Positions 59,370 to 63,989 of a stretch of 63,989 nt of DNA are shown one piece after another. The notes beneath the pieces are model-generated. The model searched no databases and was not told where the DNA came from. It saw only the letters and a list, made by a program, of their open reading frames with translations. The position numbers and the translations under genes were made by a program. Source of the stretch: Tubiluchus corallicola (taxonomy: Eukaryota; Priapulida; Priapulimorpha; Priapulimorphida; Tubiluchidae); assembly GCA_030141605.1 (NCBI GenBank), contig JAQGDQ010001086.1, positions 1 to 63,989 on the forward strand, given 5' to 3'. How positions within the stretch are numbered: the first letter of the stretch is position 1; each line of letters opens with the position of its first letter.

Positions 59370-60372
59370 AATCTGTTTGTGACAATTGTTATAAATCTGA
59401 TTGTCACAATCGTTATAAACCTGATTATCACAGTTGTTATAAACCTGATTATCACAGTCGTTATAAACCTGATTATCACAGTTGTTATAAACCTGATTAT
59501 CACAGTTGTATGTTATAAACCTGATTATCACAGTTGTATGTTATAAACCTGATTATCACAGTTGTTATAAACCTGATTATCACAGTTGTTATAAACCTGA
59601 TTATCACAGTTGTTATAAACCTGATTATCACAGTTGTAATAAATCTGATTGTCATAAATGTTATAAACCTGATTATCACAGTTGTTATAAACCTGATTAT
59701 CACAGTTGTTATAAACCTGATTATCACAGTTGTTATAAACCTGATTATCACAGTTGTTATAAACCTGATTATCACAGTTGTTATAAACCTGATTATCACA
59801 GTTGTTATAAACCTGATTATCACAGTTGTTATAAACCTGATTATCACAGTTGTTATAAACCTGATTATCACAGTTGTTATAAACCTGATTATCACAGTTG
59901 TTATAAATCTGATTGTCATAGATGTTATAAACCTGATTATCACAGTTGTTATAAACCTGATTATCACAGTTGTTATAAACCTGATTATCACAGTTGTTAT
60001 AAACCTGATTATCACAGTTGTTATAAACCTGATTATCACAGTTGTTATAAACCTGATTATCACAGTTGTTATAAACCTGATTATCACAGTTGTTATAAAC
60101 CTGATTATCACAGTTGTTATAAACCTGATTATCACAGTTGTTATAAACCTGATTATCACAGTTGTAATAAATCTGATTGTCATAAATGTTATAAACCTGA
60201 TTATCACAGTCGTTATAAACCTGATTATCACAGTTATTATAATCCTGATTATCACAGTCGTTATAAACCTGATTATCACAGTTATTATAATCCTGATTAT
60301 CACAGTTGTAATAAATCTGATTGTCATAAATGTTATCAGTCTGTTTATCACAGTTATAAATTTGATTATCAC
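59370..60372. repeat. 24-bp minisatellite, about 41 units, in cGLR intron 1
   Basis: Units of GTTATAAACCTGATTATCAC + AGTT. Variants AATAAATCTGATTGTCATAA recur about every 10-12 units. The 24-bp period keeps three frames open for about 290 codons. One of them continues from cGLR exon 1 through the donor, so an unspliced transcript would append a long (DNQVYNNC)n tail. Confidence 0.96.
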
Positions 60373-60423
60373 GGTTGTTCCTTCTGAAACTAGTGTAATA
60401 AAAACATAAAAACACTTTTTTAC

Positions 60424-60991
60424 CTGGTAAACTAGGAAGGTTCGATACAACGTAGTCTAGTAGTACTTTTAAGCGCCGTCTTACAAGAAAGGGAATTAAG
60501 TCTCCATCAAAATGAAGATCCCGGGTTTGAAGATCATATGGAAATTTGCTTTCGCTTTTATCTTTCCACCAAGTTTTCTTGTCTGGTACTGAGCTTTGTA
60601 CAAACGCATCACCAGGTTTAGGTTTAGGTTTGGTGGTCCACCATGTTTCAACCATGTGGACATCTGGCCTTACAGAATCATCAGTGCAAGGAGAGTTTAG
60701 ATCGTAGTTTCTCGTGCGTTCTTGATCACATTTAACCGTCCCCAAATCAACCAGTTCTACCCCAATATCAAACTCGTCAGCTTTTTCCACTTTTAGGTTC
60801 TGAAAATACGAGCCTTGTGGTTTTAATTGGGCGCTAAATCGTGGATCTAATTTATTAATCTCTTCCAGGATACGACGAATAGTTGGAATGACAACTGCAA
60901 CTGTGTTCCTGGTGTCTTCTCTTTTAAGCTGAACTCTTTGACGGTAATAACGATCATGTATACTAGCGCATTGCCTTGCCATTTGACTCAT
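60424..60991 (-). CDS. cGAS-like receptor (cGLR), exon 1: nucleotidyltransferase N-lobe
   Basis: Predicted cGAS/Mab21-type nucleotidyltransferase. In animals, cGLRs sense nucleic acid or other ligands in the cytosol and make cyclic di- or oligonucleotides that activate STING. Model: 524 aa from four exons. I start at ATG 60991 (MSQMARQCASIHDRYYRQRV); a second ATG is nine bases on. Residues 58-80, PQGSYFQNLKVEKADEFDIG..., give the GS motif (60-61) and E73-x-D75. The third acid is D219 in exon 2. All three catalytic acids are therefore present, unlike many structural Mab21 proteins. A variable insert with two TWW...K stretches (residues 115-150) precedes LIPFLVRRRLKVLLDYVVSN. The donor is CCAG|GTAAAA, phase 1. 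Activity, ligand and product are inferred. Confidence 0.87.
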
Positions 60992-61049
60992 TAATAACTC
61001 GTTAAAACAACGTAAAACTATGTTGACTAACTTCCTCGTTATACGCACC

Positions 61050-61494
61050 TCTTACTGTCAAAGAGAAACGCTGCTAAGCTTTTGGGAATTTACACTTTAT
61101 GCAACCTATGGACTTTGTTAGACAAACATAAAAGTTTTGCTGAACTGCCTGATACGCCTCTGCAAAAACAGCCTAGATTCAAGACTATTACTTATGGTTA
61201 TGTTTGCAAATATGAGCAGATATTACAGTCGTTTCTCGTGCTAAGCATGATACTCATTTTATTCAATGTTTTAAATGGACAGTTTGAGACTTCGTTTCGT
61301 GTCACCTTGACGATAATTTACCGTACATGATTATAGTTTTATCATTTTTATAATCAATACGCCTTGAGCCGCCATCTTATATTCACTCACAAAATGATAG
61401 GCATTATAAATTTTAACATCTTATCGACCTAAACTACAATAAATCTACAACTCATGTTGACACACCACTAGCCATAATCCAAAATTCAACAGCA
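61050..61494. other. upstream region of the cGLR gene, no gene seen
   Basis: About 440 bp of ordinary AT-rich DNA between the cGLR start and the 64-bp array. It should hold the promoter, but no TATA box or known immune-response element was clear. Confidence 0.4.
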
Positions 61495-62458
61495 GAGTTT
61501 ATGGCAAGTCCTATCTCTTCATCAATGGTAAGCCTTCAAAAGGTGACGCCAAACAGCAGAGTTTATGGCAAGTCCTATCTCCTTATCAATGGTAAGCCTT
61601 TAAAAGGTGACGCCTAACAGCAGAGTTTATGGCAAGTCCCATCTCTTCATAAATGGTAAGCCTTCAAAAGGTGACGCCTAACAGCAGAATTTATGGCAAG
61701 TCCTATCTCTTCATCAATGGTAAGCCTTCAAAAGGTGACGCCTAACAGCAGAATTTATGGCAAGTCCTATCTCTTCATCAATGGTAAGCCTTTAAAAGGT
61801 GACGCCAAACAGCAGAGTTTTTGGCAAGTCCTATCTCTTCATCAATGGTAAGCCTTCAAAAGGTGACGCCAAACAGCAGAATTTATGGCAAGTCCTATCT
61901 CTTCATCAATGGTAAGCCTTTAAAAGGTGACGCCAAACAGCAGAGTTTATGGCAAGTCTCATCTCCTTATCAATGGTAAGCCTTTCAAAAGTGACGCCAA
62001 ACAGCAGAGTTTATGGCAAGTTCTATCTCTTTATCAATGGTAAGCCTTTAAAAGGTGACGCCAAACAGCAGAGTTTATGGCAAGTCCTATCTCTTCATCA
62101 ATGGTAAACCTTCAAAAGGTGACGCCAAACAGCAGAGTTTATGGCAAGTCCTATCTCTTCATCAATGGTAAACCTTCAAAAGGTGACGCCAAACAGCAGA
62201 GTTTATGGCAAGTCCTATCTCTTCATCAATGGTAAACCTTCAAAAGGTGACGCCAAACAGCAGAGTTTATGGCAAGTCCTATCTCTTCATCAATGGTAAA
62301 CCTTCAAAAGGTGACGCCAAACAGCAGAGTTTATGGCAAGTCCTATCTCTTCATCAATGGTAAGCCTTCAAAAGGTGATGCCAAACAGCAGAGTTTATGG
62401 CAAGTCCCATCTCCTTATCAATGGTAAGCCTTCAAAAGGTGACGCCAAACAGCAGAGA
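61495..62458. repeat. 64-bp minisatellite, about 15 units
   Basis: Units of CAGCAGAGTTTATGGCAAGT, CCTATCTCTTCATCAATGGT and AAGCCTTCAAAAGGTGACGC + CAAA. ATGGCAAG recurs at 61501 and 61565. Each unit has ATGGTAAG, a splice-donor-like motif. Confidence 0.95.
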
Positions 62459-62894
62459 CGGTTTAGCCAAGGACATTCGGACGTGAATACAACCTCCTGC
62501 ACGAAATACGTAGGCAAAATCTGTATAGCAAATGAATCCAACGAGAGCGAATATTTCACCCAAGTAGCCTCAAACTATTCCTTAGCAAGTTGTTTTATCC
62601 ATTTTGTGTAGCGCAATCTAATGATCCTAAAATGTATATTTGTTGGTCAAAGTTACGGCTTCAGTTGACCTCTAAAGGCTAAACTGACCACTTAATGTTC
62701 AAAAATAGCACTTGAAGCAAAACTGGACCTAATCTTGAACTGTACGTCAATGCAATCTACTCTTTAAAATGTTGAAAGGAAACATGCTATTTTTTCAAAG
62801 ATGACTTATGTGAAAGAATTATTACCACACAAACGCAATTTCACGTTGGGGCGACTAGTTATTAGCTGTTACATGTATTTCGCCTTAGTTTCGC

Positions 62895-62904
<10 letters not shown>
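62459..62904. other. intergenic, no gene seen
   Basis: Unique AT-rich DNA after the array; nothing recognised. Confidence 0.4.
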
Positions 62905-62932
<28 letters not shown>

Positions 62933-63385
62933 CTTTATTTGCCATTAAAATACATTGATAATCACTGATAAAAACTTTACAGAGATGATCAATCAGTGTT
63001 AGTTAATAAAAACTTACACTGCTAAAGGCAAATGCGTCAGTGCAATCTAAACTACTGTGCAGTAATGGAAAGTAACGACGAATAAAATCAAACGTATTTA
63101 CAAATATGCACAAAAAATGAAAAAAACTATGATTTAATTAATATGGCCATGGATATATGAATTCTGAATTAGTGTGTATGTTGTCGTAGTGGTGTGATGG
63201 TATTTCGTATCTGGTTAATATTAGTGATTTTAATTTTGCTTTAAATGCTGATAGGGACTTGATTTGTTTAACCTGTAATGGTAGAGAATTCCAAACTAGA
63301 ATTGCTTGTTTGATTACAGAGTTCGTTCCATAGTGGGTATTTGTCCTAATTTGTTTTAGATTGCTTGTTCTGGAATTAACGAATT
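62905..63385 (-). mobile_element. 5'-truncated LINE 3' end (family 1), copy 2
   Basis: Complement of 7206-7675, including the (TA)n tail (62899-62930), AATAAAGATT and the RT C-terminal codons. About 95% identical by eye, so fairly recent. Confidence 0.8.
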
Positions 63386-63439
63386 AACGATTAACATTAG
63401 TTTGTGACATACTAGAAAAACGTTCCGCAGCTCATTCGT

Positions 63440-63560
63440 GAGCACAGACGTAAATTTCAAATTGAATTTTTATCTTACGACTTGCTTAGTACAACACACT
63501 GAATGTCTTACAGTAGCAGTGTACTTCAATTTCATTTTTACAAACACGTTCTTTCATTTT
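63440..63560 (-). mobile_element. Kolobok-like MITE internal fragment
   Basis: Complement resembles 30500-30620 (GTGTTTGTGAAAGTGAAAAT and GTAAGATATTCAGTGTGTTG). Termini absent. Confidence 0.45.
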
Positions 63561-63738
63561 CCTTGTAGCAGAACTTCCTTGTACCTTATTTTAGTTTCGA
63601 AATTGTATTTAACTGAAAATTGTACTTGAATTTCAACAGTTTGTAATCTAAGCGCAGCGTACAGTATTTACTATTGTTGGTGGCGTCCTCAATTGTACAG
63701 AAGACCCGCAATTTCAACCCCCTACCCCCCCCCCCCCC

Positions 63739-63846
63739 CAGGGCCGGCCTTAAGCATAGGCAAACTAAGCAACCGCCTAGGGCCTCACTCTCCAGGGGGG
63801 CCTCACGCTGAGGAAACATTTTTTTTCCTTTATGCGAACATACTGC

Positions 63847-63936
<90 letters not shown>

Positions 63937-63983
63937 CCAAATTTACTTCGCCTAGGGCCTCCAATTACCTAAGGCCGGCCCTG
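63739..63983. mobile_element. hAT-type MITE with internal (TC)n
   Basis: CAGGGCCGGCCTTAAGCATA at the left and TACCTAAGGCCGGCCCTG at the right are inverted termini. A (TC)n run fills 63850-63935 and GCCTAGGGCCTC occurs at both ends. The 8-bp flank is unclear because the left side is a C run and the window ends. Confidence 0.75.
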
Positions 63984-63989
63984 GCCCCC

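Noticed and set aside
59500-60450. Long open frames on both strands (YKPDYHSC, ITTVIIRF repeats)
   Set aside because: All come from the 24-bp array, whose period is a multiple of three; no start context or domain.

Overview
The window is nuclear DNA from an animal, most likely an invertebrate. It is AT-rich, its genes are split by GT-AG introns at conserved positions, and it contains animal gene families: a PI3-kinase p110 catalytic subunit, CDIN1/C15orf41, C2H2 zinc-finger proteins and a Mab21/cGAS-like nucleotidyltransferase. The repeats include non-LTR retrotransposons, a tRNA-derived SINE, a 5S-rRNA-headed SINE and several DNA-transposon MITEs. I could not fix the phylum from sequence alone.

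Layout. Positions 1-12046 hold the last four coding exons of a PIK3CA-like gene (+ strand) with repeat-packed introns. Positions 12047-19348 are intergenic: nested hAT-like elements, a hAT MITE and a 1.8 kb truncated LINE. Positions 19349-21537 carry a single-exon 17-finger C2H2 protein (+). Positions 25795-31655 carry a complete three-exon CDIN1 gene (-), 278 aa. Positions 32000-43480 are intergenic and repeat-rich, including an RTE-type LINE copy with an 18-bp target-site duplication. Positions 43506-45036 carry a second C2H2 gene (-) whose last fingers are cut off by a nonsense codon and a further frameshift. Positions 45100-54000 are MITE, LINE remnant and four long tandem arrays. Positions 54262-60991 hold a four-exon gene (-) for a predicted 524-aa cGAS-like receptor (cGLR) of the Mab21 family. 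It keeps the GS and E-x-D...D catalytic signature and ends in a glycine-zipper hydrophobic segment plus a Gly/Asp-rich tail. The remainder, to 63989, is a tandem array, a LINE fragment and a hAT MITE.

The genes do not form an operon or an obvious pathway. The cGLR is the most interesting gene: it looks like an innate immune nucleotidyltransferase with an unusual C-terminus. The second theme is repeat biology. More than twenty tandem arrays, about 14 kb by rough summation, occupy introns and intergenic DNA. Several can be traced to the ends of mobile elements: SINE and LINE 3' tails, a MITE terminus, and one to a splice acceptor. Splice boundaries and element limits were worked out by hand from codon phase, family similarity recalled from general knowledge, and flanking duplications. 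No alignment or database search was run.
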